Program-made: the position numbers and the translations under genes
DNA from: a virus
Virus record (IMG/VR): IMGVR_UViG_3300027631_002331
Span: 1 to 64,000 of that record
Length of the DNA: 64,000 nucleotides
Strand: one strand, 5' to 3'
Part shown: piece by piece, positions 51,522 to 59,161 of the stretch
Position numbering within the stretch: position 1 is the first letter of the stretch
Layout: each line of letters begins with the position of its first letter
Notes under the pieces: model-generated
Told to the model about the DNA's origin: nothing
Database searches by the model: none
What the model saw: only the letters and a program-made list of their open reading frames with translations

Positions 51522-53155
51522 AAAATCTATTAATTCTATTACTACTACCTACTATAGTTTTAGGCCAACTTACATCCTCAACAGACGGTATTGATATAGA
51601 TCTTAATTTTGTAAGTACCACTTTAGGAGAGACCGACATTGCTAAAGTTCAAGTTAACGATACCATAATTTTAAAATTAGACCTCAATAATCTCTCAGAT
51701 AAAAATATTACATACATTCATGCGGATGTTGAATATAACTCTAATGCATTTACTTTAGTTGATCATACTTTCAACACCCCCACAAATGCTAATAATTCAC
51801 TTTTTAGTTGGACCGATACAAAATGGACTCCAAATAGTAATTATGATGAAAATGATTTATGGGCTCAATGGAATGGAGGAGGAGGATCATATGGTTCTTC
51901 TAATGGGTGGAATGTAGATCATTGGCAAGCAATATCAACTACTGCGTTTGAAGGTACTTATGTTACTATGCATTTTTTAGTAAAAGATACTAGCGTTTCT
52001 AATTATACTGATGCTATTAATATTACTATGGCTAGAGTAGCAGACAACTCAGGAACATCAGAATATGTCTTTCCATATGGTGAGGTAAGAGCATATGAAA
52101 CCCAATCCATAAGTTTCGTACCTTTAGAAGATTTAGATAGTAATATCTATGTTAAAGTAGATTTTAATTCTAATATAGATCCTACAAATGTTAAATTAAT
52201 TATAGTTGAAGATGGTACTCTTGTAGGTACTGTTCAATTAGACTCAAATGGAGATGCTAATATAACTGAATTTATTACTAAAAGTGAATCAACATACACC
52301 TATAACTTTGTATGGGATGGGACAGATTCTGAATTATCTACTTTAAAAGATAATATAGTAACAATATCAGATGTAGCTTTAACTCTAAAAGAAGCAGGAG
52401 AATTTGATCATGGTAATACTGGAGAAGTATTTAATGTAATACAATATGTAGCAGCAGATGTAAATGAAGATACTGCTATTACAGCCCAAGATGCTTATAA
52501 TATGTTAGGGCATGTTTTAGGTCAAGTTGACCTATATAGTGAATACGACACATTTGAAGAATTTGCTATGGTAGTACCAGCATCAGACTATAATGCATTA
52601 ACAACACAACAACTTTTCAGTACAGGTATTCCTGATGATAGTGCTATTAATATAGATTTTACCCAAAACACCCAAGTGATAAGATTTAAAGGAGGTATGT
52701 TTGGAGATGCTAACCTATCCCATACTGTAAGTCAAGATAACCAAGTAACACTAGCGTCAGCTAAATCCTTCCAATATGGTATGAGTATGAAAGGAGAATC
52801 GTTTATAAACGCTGATTATAGTGTAGCTTTGGAAGATGGTAAAGTAGTAGCTACATTAGAAATATTATCTAATACCACAGCAGCTTTACAACTCAAATTG
52901 GATTTTGACAACACAAGATTAACATTTGAAGAAGTAATATTCAATGTTGGTAACACATCTACTAATTTCGCTACAGCAGAATCAAATAGAGTTAATGTAG
53001 GAGTCATTAACCAACAAGGAGATATAATAGAAAATGGATCTACTATCAAATTAATATTTTCAGGTGATGTAGATTCAACAGTAGGGTTAGTAACTATTTT
53101 TAATACTGATGCTGCTAGTTTAGAAGGAAAACAACAAATATTAAAACTACAATAA
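51518..53155 (+). CDS. Exported cohesin/dockerin-like protein
   Basis: 545 residues. Signal peptide 1-16. Residues about 20-195 look like a cohesin-type beta sandwich (D-V-E-Y-N-S-N-A-F with T-M-H-F-L). Around 312-335 is A-D-V-N-E-D-T-A-I-T-A-Q-D-A, a dockerin-type calcium loop with D-x-N-x-D spacing. A second cohesin-like domain spans about 400-545. Such modules link proteins to surfaces or to each other. The domain calls are by eye. Likely cell-surface or secreted. Confidence 0.6.
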   Translation: MKNLLILLLLPTIVLGQLTSSTDGIDIDLNFVSTTLGETDIAKVQVNDTIILKLDLNNLSDKNITYIHADVEYNSNAFTLVDHTFNTPTNANNSLFSWTDTKWTPNSNYDENDLWAQWNGGGGSYGSSNGWNVDHWQAISTTAFEGTYVTMHFLVKDTSVSNYTDAINITMARVADNSGTSEYVFPYGEVRAYETQSISFVPLEDLDSNIYVKVDFNSNIDPTNVKLIIVEDGTLVGTVQLDSNGDANITEFITKSESTYTYNFVWDGTDSELSTLKDNIVTISDVALTLKEAGEFDHGNTGEVFNVIQYVAADVNEDTAITAQDAYNMLGHVLGQVDLYSEYDTFEEFAMVVPASDYNALTTQQLFSTGIPDDSAINIDFTQNTQVIRFKGGMFGDANLSHTVSQDNQVTLASAKSFQYGMSMKGESFINADYSVALEDGKVVATLEILSNTTAALQLKLDFDNTRLTFEEVIFNVGNTSTNFATAESNRVNVGVINQQGDIIENGSTIKLIFSGDVDSTVGLVTIFNTDAASLEGKQQILKLQ

Positions 53156-53156
53156 T

Positions 53157-53534
53157 ATGAAATACAATTTTAAAAAAAGATATTACATCTGGGTGATTTT
53201 ATTATTCTTATCATGTGCTAGAGATACAGATAATTTTGATATACAAACAGACCCAATAAGTAGATTAGAAATGGCTAGTTTAGAAGGATTAAAATTTGAT
53301 GGAGGTAGTATCAAAGATGGTACCAAATTTAATTTTAAAACTCAAACAGCTGGAATTTATACTTTAGAAATTAGAGACCATTTTAAAATCCTTATATCTA
53401 AAAGTATTATAAATGCTAAAATCGGAGATAACGTATTAACATTCTATACGAAAGCACTCCAAGAAGGGGACTATAATATTATAATCTATAACTACACTAG
53501 CAAAGTTCAAGAAACTAAAATGACTATACAGTAA
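53157..53534 (+). CDS. Small lipoprotein
   Basis: 125 residues. Signal peptide ending L-F-L-S-Cys20, a good lipobox. The mature part is a small beta-rich domain with T-A-G-I-Y-T-L-E-I and G-D-Y-N-I-I-I-Y segments, in the style of C-terminal sorting or Ig-like modules. One base after the cohesin-like gene, so probably a partner of it. Confidence 0.6.
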   Translation: MKYNFKKRYYIWVILLFLSCARDTDNFDIQTDPISRLEMASLEGLKFDGGSIKDGTKFNFKTQTAGIYTLEIRDHFKILISKSIINAKIGDNVLTFYTKALQEGDYNIIIYNYTSKVQETKMTIQ

Positions 53535-53538
53535 TATT

Positions 53539-53793
53539 ATGGAAGACATTAAAAAAGCAATTATTGGTATAATAACATTAGCCATTACAACTGGTGGTGG
53601 GTTATTAATAAAAAGTCTATTTGAAGGAGAAAAAGAAACGGTAGTAGAAGAAACTACAGAAACAGCTCCACAAGTCATTATTAATATGCCACAACAAGAA
53701 GTAAAAAAAGATACCGTCGTAAAGAAGGTATATGTTAAACCCAAACCCAAACTATCTGAAACAGAAAAAAGAAAGAAGAAGATAGATTGGTAA
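53539..53793 (+). CDS. Small single-pass membrane protein with Pro/Lys tail
   Basis: 84 residues. One membrane segment (about 8-28), then an acidic stretch, a V-I-I-N-M-P segment and a Lys/Pro-rich tail (K-P-K-P-K). Tail composition recalls TonB-like linkers spanning the periplasm, but no TonB C-terminal domain is present. Function unknown. Confidence 0.5.
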   Translation: MEDIKKAIIGIITLAITTGGGLLIKSLFEGEKETVVEETTETAPQVIINMPQQEVKKDTVVKKVYVKPKPKLSETEKRKKKIDW

Positions 53794-53891
53794 AGTACTT
53801 CGCAGTACAAAAAATGAAACCGACGGCGGCAACCATCGGTCTCAAGGTAAATTAAAACAAAATTCAACAGTAACTCAAAACAACAAACATT
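53794..53891 (+). other. Structured intergenic segment with two hairpins
   Basis: No reading frame. Perfect hairpin GTACT-TCGC-AGTAC at 53795-53808, then a longer one at 53819-53840 (ACCGACGG pairing with CCATCGGT, one mismatch). No T run follows either, so they are not standard terminators. Possibly a processed or regulatory RNA leader for the CsgG-like unit. Confidence 0.4.
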
Positions 53892-54095
53892 ATGAAACCA
53901 TTAAACTTATTTCGTATTCAATATATGAAATTCATTTCAGAAAGCCAAACTATTTTAGATTATTTCTTTATAATCTGGGCTCATTTATTAGGAGCTTTAG
54001 CTATTACTGGTATTGGGCGTATAATATACGAACTAATTACCAATATGTCAACGTTTAACAACGCAACTTGGGGAGTATTCGACACCCTTGGTTAA
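53892..54095 (+). CDS. Small membrane protein before CsgG-like gene
   Basis: 67 residues, hydrophobic segment at about 22-47 flanked by polar ends. It overlaps the CsgG-like start by 8 bases, suggesting coupled translation. Unknown function. Confidence 0.5.
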   Translation: MKPLNLFRIQYMKFISESQTILDYFFIIWAHLLGALAITGIGRIIYELITNMSTFNNATWGVFDTLG

Positions 54096-54804
54096 AAAAC
54101 TATTAGCTAGTTTATTATTAATAAGTAGCTATACCTCAGCTCAAGTTATTGGTAAAACAAAGACTGAAGATTATCAGGCGGGATTTGAGAAACAAACCTC
54201 AATATTCTCAATCCCCGAGTACAATGGTGATCCCATACCCGTTGCTTTACTTAATATAGGTGTAACAGAAGACGTATTACAACAATATCCTGAACTCAAA
54301 GATAATAGAGTGGGCTTAGGTCTAACTAATATCACTGTAGCGTTTTTAGATGAAACATGGAGATTCGAGTTTGTAGAGACTAGAGATGCTATTAAAGATC
54401 GTATGGTAAAACAATACGAAGCATCACAAAAAGGATTTACAGCTAATCAGACAGATATAATGGGTAAGATTACTCTTGCCAAATACTTCATTTATGTAGA
54501 AGTATATGACTATTCTGTATCTGAAGATGAAACAGTAAACTTAAAAGACGGAGTAAAAAATACTCTTGTCACTCGATTAGGTTTACAAATAAGAGCAGTA
54601 GATGCTGAAACAGGACTTTATATGACAGGTTCTGGATTAGGTAAAGCTGTGACTACAAGAGAACTTACCCTATCAAACTCAGACAACTTAGACGAAGTAA
54701 AGTTTAACGGCTCTTCTATTGGTGTAACTACTAGAAAGGCTTTAGAAACTGCTGTAGCTAAGATTGTTAAAAGGATGATACGTAAGGGTATATTTGACCA
54801 TTAA
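54088..54804 (+). CDS. CsgG-like outer-membrane secretion pore protein
   Basis: 238 residues from a TTG start, needed to keep the signal peptide (about 1-18, ending T-S-A-Q). The mature protein fits the CsgG curli-pore family: V-A-L-L-N-I-G-V-T near 48, T-N-I-T-V-A-F-L-D-E-T-W-R-F-E-F-V-E-T-R near 89, and a T-R-L-G-L-Q-I-R-A-V-D-A-E-T-G strand region near 169-183. E. coli CsgG (277) is a lipoprotein; the usual Cys is absent here. Family assignment is by eye. CsgG-type genes are known in some marine phages. Confidence 0.7.
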   Translation: MVKKLLASLLLISSYTSAQVIGKTKTEDYQAGFEKQTSIFSIPEYNGDPIPVALLNIGVTEDVLQQYPELKDNRVGLGLTNITVAFLDETWRFEFVETRDAIKDRMVKQYEASQKGFTANQTDIMGKITLAKYFIYVEVYDYSVSEDETVNLKDGVKNTLVTRLGLQIRAVDAETGLYMTGSGLGKAVTTRELTLSNSDNLDEVKFNGSSIGVTTRKALETAVAKIVKRMIRKGIFDH

Positions 54805-54810
54805 TGGGTT

Positions 54811-56490
54811 ATGAAAAAGTTACTACTAGTTTTATTTTTTACTGCGATGGGGATGTTCGAGGGTCATTCACAGGCCCTCGTCCAAACCTATATCGATAGA
54901 TGTACAGGACAAGTAAGTGTCTTTAGTGTGTCTATGGGCGGTAATACTATAGTAGCTTTTTATAATCGTTCTAGATCATTTACCTCTCAAGATTTTCAAA
55001 ACGGAACTCTTCAATCTTGGTTAGAAGAAACATATTTATGGTGGACAAGTTTAAGTCCTTGCTCAACAACAACAACAGGAGCACAGACAACCCAACAAAC
55101 TACTCAACAAACCACGCAGCAAGCAGCTAATGCAGCAGCATCAGCAGCTTCACAAGCAGCGGCAAATCCAACTACAAATGTACCGACAACTACACCACCT
55201 ACAACGACAACTGCACCTACGACTACAACTCCTAATACTTCTAATGCAAATACAACTTCTCCAAATACAACTAGTACTGGAGCGGATACAAGTAGCCAAG
55301 GAAATAGTTCGACAGGAACCTCAGGATCTACAGATAGCACGGGAAGCAGCCAAAGCAGTAACAATAGCTCTGAATCAACGTCTTCAGCAGAAACAACATC
55401 TACAGAAACAAATAACGAATCTTCTACCTCCGAAGCACAAGACACTGAATCAGGAACTTCAGGAGATGAAGGAGGAACAGAAGAATCTACAGAAGTAGAA
55501 TCAACTACAGAAGAAAGTACCGAAGAGACAACTACAGAAGAAAGTACCGAAGAGTCAACAGAAGAATCAACCGAAGAATCTACTGAAGAAGAATCTACAG
55601 AGGAAAGTACTGAAGAAGAATCGACAGAAGAGGAATCTAAAGAAGAGTCAGATGAAGAAACAGAAGACAAGGAGTCAGAAGAAGACACAGAAGAGGAGAG
55701 AGATGAAGAAGAGTCTAAATCCGACGAAGATGAAGAAACTGAGGAAGAAGACACAGAAGAGGAAAGCAACGACAAAGATAAAAAGAAGGATAAAAAGAAA
55801 AAAAAGAAAAAACGAAGTCTTGCTCCTCCTATCGTTACAGCCAATGCAATGTCACAACAACTCCCAACTGGTGAGTTTCAACAAGCAGTTACCTTTGGTA
55901 TAAGTAGATCTTCCTTAATGGGTACTGAAACCTATGGTTTAAATGCTATGGTTTATGATAACTTACAACAATATATGTTAAGTGCTAGTTTTTCTAAAGT
56001 ACACATAAATAAAAAAGGTAGAGTAAATAGAGTATATTCAGCATCATTGGGTGGTATGAAGATGTATTCAACTTATATGGCTATGATGAATCATAGTGTA
56101 ACTTTTCTAGGTGAAAAAGGATCAGTAGCAGGTATAGCATTTGGAACTAGTTTAACTAGTAATGAAGTAGATGTAATAGATGGTTACATAAGTTTTGACA
56201 ACCAACTACTAGGATTATCACTAACAGGATTTTATACTAAGTCAATACAGGCAACAGGTAAACTATCTATTAGTCCTATGTTGGCTATATCATCTCCTTT
56301 TATGATGTTTGATATGCTCGAACATACTACTATGTGGAATAGTGATCTTATGATTATAGGTGGATCTAGTTTTAGTTATAAACTAACACAAAGATTTGGT
56401 CTTAATCTAGGAGCAAACGTAATAGAATCAACGGCAGAAAACTTTCCTACTATGCTTGCTTTTACAATAGGTGGTAGGCTAAGTTTTTAA
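54811..56490 (+). CDS. Exported outer-membrane protein with long Thr/Ser/Glu insert
   Basis: 559 residues. Signal peptide about 1-21; small domain 22-85; Thr/Gln/Ala then Ser/Thr-rich stretch (about 90-215); Glu/Ser/Thr repeats (about 215-325); Lys-rich junction near 325-335; C-terminal region 340-559 with alternating beta strands ending G-G-R-L-S-F, an outer-membrane barrel signature. Six bases after the CsgG-like gene, so probably its partner or client. The insert would be an extended, highly acidic surface or periplasmic chain. No known family. Confidence 0.65.
   Translation: MKKLLLVLFFTAMGMFEGHSQALVQTYIDRCTGQVSVFSVSMGGNTIVAFYNRSRSFTSQDFQNGTLQSWLEETYLWWTSLSPCSTTTTGAQTTQQTTQQTTQQAANAAASAASQAAANPTTNVPTTTPPTTTTAPTTTTPNTSNANTTSPNTTSTGADTSSQGNSSTGTSGSTDSTGSSQSSNNSSESTSSAETTSTETNNESSTSEAQDTESGTSGDEGGTEESTEVESTTEESTEETTTEESTEESTEESTEESTEEESTEESTEEESTEEESKEESDEETEDKESEEDTEEERDEEESKSDEDEETEEEDTEEESNDKDKKKDKKKKKKKRSLAPPIVTANAMSQQLPTGEFQQAVTFGISRSSLMGTETYGLNAMVYDNLQQYMLSASFSKVHINKKGRVNRVYSASLGGMKMYSTYMAMMNHSVTFLGEKGSVAGIAFGTSLTSNEVDVIDGYISFDNQLLGLSLTGFYTKSIQATGKLSISPMLAISSPFMMFDMLEHTTMWNSDLMIIGGSSFSYKLTQRFGLNLGANVIESTAENFPTMLAFTIGGRLSF
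55083..55815 (+). repeat. Low-complexity coding region
   Basis: ACA/ACT/TCT/GAA-type codons dominate; within it, 55503-55527 and 55530-55554 are two exact copies of a 25-base segment at a 27-base period (9 codons). Repeat number could vary in frame. Confidence 0.75.
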
Positions 56491-56504
56491 CATATTTATA
56501 ACAA
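56491..56504 (+). promoter_or_regulatory. Late-type promoter motif
   Basis: Core TATTTATAA at 56493-56501, 12 bases before the holin candidate ATG. It links lysis genes to the same promoter class as the virion genes. Confidence 0.6.
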
Positions 56505-56513
56505 AATAAAAAA

Positions 56514-56822
56514 ATGGACGCAAAATCAAACGCACATAGAAATAGATTTGTAATCACAACGGTTATACTAGCTACTTTTTTCCTTATTATGATGGGGATA
56601 GGAGCTGCTATATTAGGTGATGGTGATACACCCGCTATTCAACAAGAATGGAAAGAAGTATTATTATTAGTATTAGGAGCATTTTTGGGTTCTTATTCTA
56701 GAGTAGTAGATTTTTGGTTTAATGGAAATGATACTAACATAGATGGTAGACCAGATCACACACCACCAGCAGAACCATGTGATTGTGATGAACCGGACGA
56801 TGAACTAGATAACCTATACTAA
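56514..56822 (+). CDS. Putative holin
   Basis: 102 residues with two membrane segments (about 12-34 and 47-66), then W-F-N-G-N near 68 and an acidic tail with C-D-C-D. The G-A-F-L-G-S-Y-S-x-V-V-D-F-W-F stretch resembles holins of the 3-TM/GTA-release type. It has a late promoter and lies one base before the amidase gene. It would form the inner-membrane lesions that start lysis. Confidence 0.65.
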   Translation: MDAKSNAHRNRFVITTVILATFFLIMMGIGAAILGDGDTPAIQQEWKEVLLLVLGAFLGSYSRVVDFWFNGNDTNIDGRPDHTPPAEPCDCDEPDDELDNLY

Positions 56823-56823
56823 T

Positions 56824-57312
56824 ATGGCTATTAAACCTAAAGGAATTATATTACATTCTATGTCTGAATACTTAATGTGGAAGGGCAAAAAATTATACGC
56901 TAAAGATTTTCTTAAGGAATTAGGTTTATCAGTACATGGTTTCATCAAACCTGATGGTACCTATGATAAAATGATACCATCACCTGGTAAAGCATTCCAT
57001 GCTGGGAAATCATTACATGAAGGTGTATCTGGTTTAAATTCTCACTACTTAGGAGTAGAATTATTAGTTGAAGGTGTTAACGATTATGGATCGTTTAGTA
57101 AAAAAATAAATCAAAGAGGAACATACACCCAAGCACAATTTGACACCACAGTAGAAGTATTTAAATATTGGATGAAACAATTTAATATACCAGTATCTAA
57201 AGTGGTAAGACATTCAGATGTTTCAGGTGATCATGTAAGAGGTAAAAATAAAGGTAAAACAGACCCAGGATCAGCATTTGATTGGGATGCATTTAAATCA
57301 TCTTTATCATAA
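56824..57312 (+). CDS. N-acetylmuramoyl-L-alanine amidase (endolysin)
   Basis: 162 residues, amidase_2/T7-lysozyme type. Zinc ligands: His11 in I-L-H-S, His130 in V-R-H-S-D and Asp147 in K-T-D-P-G (taking the place of Cys). Catalytic-site H-A-G-K-S at 59-63 and E79 in G-V-E-L. No signal peptide, so it depends on the holin encoded one base upstream to reach peptidoglycan. Confidence 0.85.
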   Translation: MAIKPKGIILHSMSEYLMWKGKKLYAKDFLKELGLSVHGFIKPDGTYDKMIPSPGKAFHAGKSLHEGVSGLNSHYLGVELLVEGVNDYGSFSKKINQRGTYTQAQFDTTVEVFKYWMKQFNIPVSKVVRHSDVSGDHVRGKNKGKTDPGSAFDWDAFKSSLS

Positions 57313-57371
57313 GTAGGTTGTTTTTTTGATTTAGTTTTATTATATTAGGACGTAATTAATACAACAATACA

Positions 57372-58601
57372 ATGGAAATATTATCTAATCTAAAAAAGGG
57401 ACTTTTCCCCTTTATAATAGCATTTACAGCGTTATCGGTTAGTTCATCTGCAGCATTTTATTCAGTAAGTGGACTATCTAAGTTATTTGCTGGTGCCTCT
57501 TTTGAGGTTATAGTAATGGCAGGTTCATTAGAGGTAGCTAAGTTAGTTATAGCATCATTACTATACCAATATTGGAGTACTATCAATAAGGGTTTACGCG
57601 TATATCTCACTGTAGCAACGTTTATTCTAGTGTTAATTACTAGTATGGGGATATATGGTTTCCTTAGTGCGGCATACCAGGATACATACAGACAACTCAC
57701 AATTAAAAATAATCAAACAGCTTTCTTAACTCAAAAGAAAGATTTTTATAATAAAGACGTTATACGCTATGATGAAGAACTTGAAAGAATATCTGGTAAT
57801 ATTAGTACTTTATCTAATGCGAAAGCGTCCTCGATTCAAGTACGAGACACGACATCATCTACAGGCTTTCGACAAACAATTAGTACTACCGAACTTAGAC
57901 TATCCCAAAAGCGTATTGACGTTGAAGAAAATAATAGGAAAGCTGTTCAAGCGAAACGAGAACAAGTAGCTGATAGTTTACAAAAGTATCAACTAGCTAT
58001 ATTAGAGTTAGAAAACAATACAGACGTAGCAGGTGAGTTAGGACCTTTAGAATATTTATCCAAACTTACAAATACATCTATGGATAAAATAATTAACTAT
58101 TTACTTTTAGTTATTATATTTGTATTTGACCCCTTAGCAATATCCTTAGTAATTGCTGCTAACTTTGCCTTTGAACAAGCCTACCCTAAAAAGAAGGAAG
58201 AAGAAATAGAAGAAGTTGAAGAGACTGAAGAAGTTAAAGATGAAGAGGAGAAAATAGAAGATATAGAAGTCGAACATGAGATAATCACACCATCAGATTT
58301 ATCTGAAGAAGAACGTTTAAAACTATTCGCAATATATGGTGAAAGTGGTTCGTTTGATATAGATGAAGAGGATTGGGAAATAGAATCAGAAACATCTGAA
58401 AGTTTTGAAGACGAGACTACAAACATAATCAAAACAAAAAAAGACGAATTAGTAGATCAACTCTCAAACTTAGAAACTTATCTAAATAGAGAAAGAATAG
58501 GTGGTATAAACCAAACACTAGAACGTAACCTAAAAAAAGAAATCTCCATACTAAAATCTCAGATAGATGGTGAAGACGATGACACGACCATCATATATTA
58601 G
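57372..58601 (+). CDS. Multi-pass membrane protein with coiled coil
   Basis: 409 residues. Three membrane segments near residues 10-30, 40-67 and 76-100, a long coiled coil about 105-225, another membrane segment near 240-265 (with F-D-P-L-A-I-S-L), then an acidic and a second helical tail. Similar large membrane/coiled-coil proteins occur in marine T4-like phages without known function. The 59-base upstream gap has a T-run but no clear promoter motif. Confidence 0.6.
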   Translation: MEILSNLKKGLFPFIIAFTALSVSSSAAFYSVSGLSKLFAGASFEVIVMAGSLEVAKLVIASLLYQYWSTINKGLRVYLTVATFILVLITSMGIYGFLSAAYQDTYRQLTIKNNQTAFLTQKKDFYNKDVIRYDEELERISGNISTLSNAKASSIQVRDTTSSTGFRQTISTTELRLSQKRIDVEENNRKAVQAKREQVADSLQKYQLAILELENNTDVAGELGPLEYLSKLTNTSMDKIINYLLLVIIFVFDPLAISLVIAANFAFEQAYPKKKEEEIEEVEETEEVKDEEEKIEDIEVEHEIITPSDLSEEERLKLFAIYGESGSFDIDEEDWEIESETSESFEDETTNIIKTKKDELVDQLSNLETYLNRERIGGINQTLERNLKKEISILKSQIDGEDDDTTIIY

Positions 58602-58622
58602 GTTGGAATCCCCAAATAAAGG

Positions 58623-58632
58623 TCGTATATTG
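58623..58632 (+). promoter_or_regulatory. Early/middle-type promoter motif
   Basis: TCGTATATTG, only 7 bases before the ATG at 58640. If it acts as a -10 box, the transcript would be leaderless. Confidence 0.4.
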
Positions 58633-58639
58633 ATGTCAT

Positions 58640-59161
58640 ATGAGACAAATATTTCATCCATCACTAAGTAGAAAACAACTACAAACACACTTTGACAAAC
58701 TCCAGAAACTGAACTATAACGCGTTTCGTTGGTGGAGGATGTATGAGTCCAAAAACAAACCCTTAGATAATCGTAAACCACTGCGTGAACGTATTATGAA
58801 CGGTGATTTTGAGTTTTCACACTATTACCTACAAGCACTATGGGTTGAACATGATATCAACGATTTACAAATAGAGTGTAAAGATGATAGTGGGGTATTT
58901 GTAGAAAGAGGTGCTGTAATGAGAGCACGTCGTAAACGTTTATACGAAGATTATGAGCGTGATGAGAAAGAAAAACTAAGAGAACTTAAAAAATGTTTAC
59001 ATCAATCATTTAAAATAACTAAACCACAATTAGAGGAAGTTATGGAGGAATTTGGAGGCACAACACTAGAGTTGTATTTTCACCTCGATGATAATTACAA
59101 AATCATAAATCAAATATCACCATTATTAAGAAAACGTCGTGGACGACCAAAAAAGTTATGA
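58640..59161 (+). CDS. Basic protein with AT-hook-like C-terminus
   Basis: 173 residues, strongly basic and helical. The C-terminus R-K-R-R-G-R-P-K-K contains the G-R-P core of an AT-hook that binds the minor groove of AT-rich DNA. Stop overlaps the next start as ATGA. Possibly a DNA-binding early protein or regulator. Confidence 0.55.
   Translation: MRQIFHPSLSRKQLQTHFDKLQKLNYNAFRWWRMYESKNKPLDNRKPLRERIMNGDFEFSHYYLQALWVEHDINDLQIECKDDSGVFVERGAVMRARRKRLYEDYERDEKEKLRELKKCLHQSFKITKPQLEEVMEEFGGTTLELYFHLDDNYKIINQISPLLRKRRGRPKKL

Noticed and set aside
53539-53793. A TonB-like energy transducer paired with the receptor
   Set aside because: The protein has a membrane segment and Pro/Lys-rich tail, but no TonB C-terminal domain and only 84 residues.
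55104-55844. Minus-strand 246-codon and plus-strand 122-codon frames in the low-complexity region
   Set aside because: Both are composition artefacts of the Thr/Ser/Glu repeat gene, whose frame has a signal peptide and barrel end.
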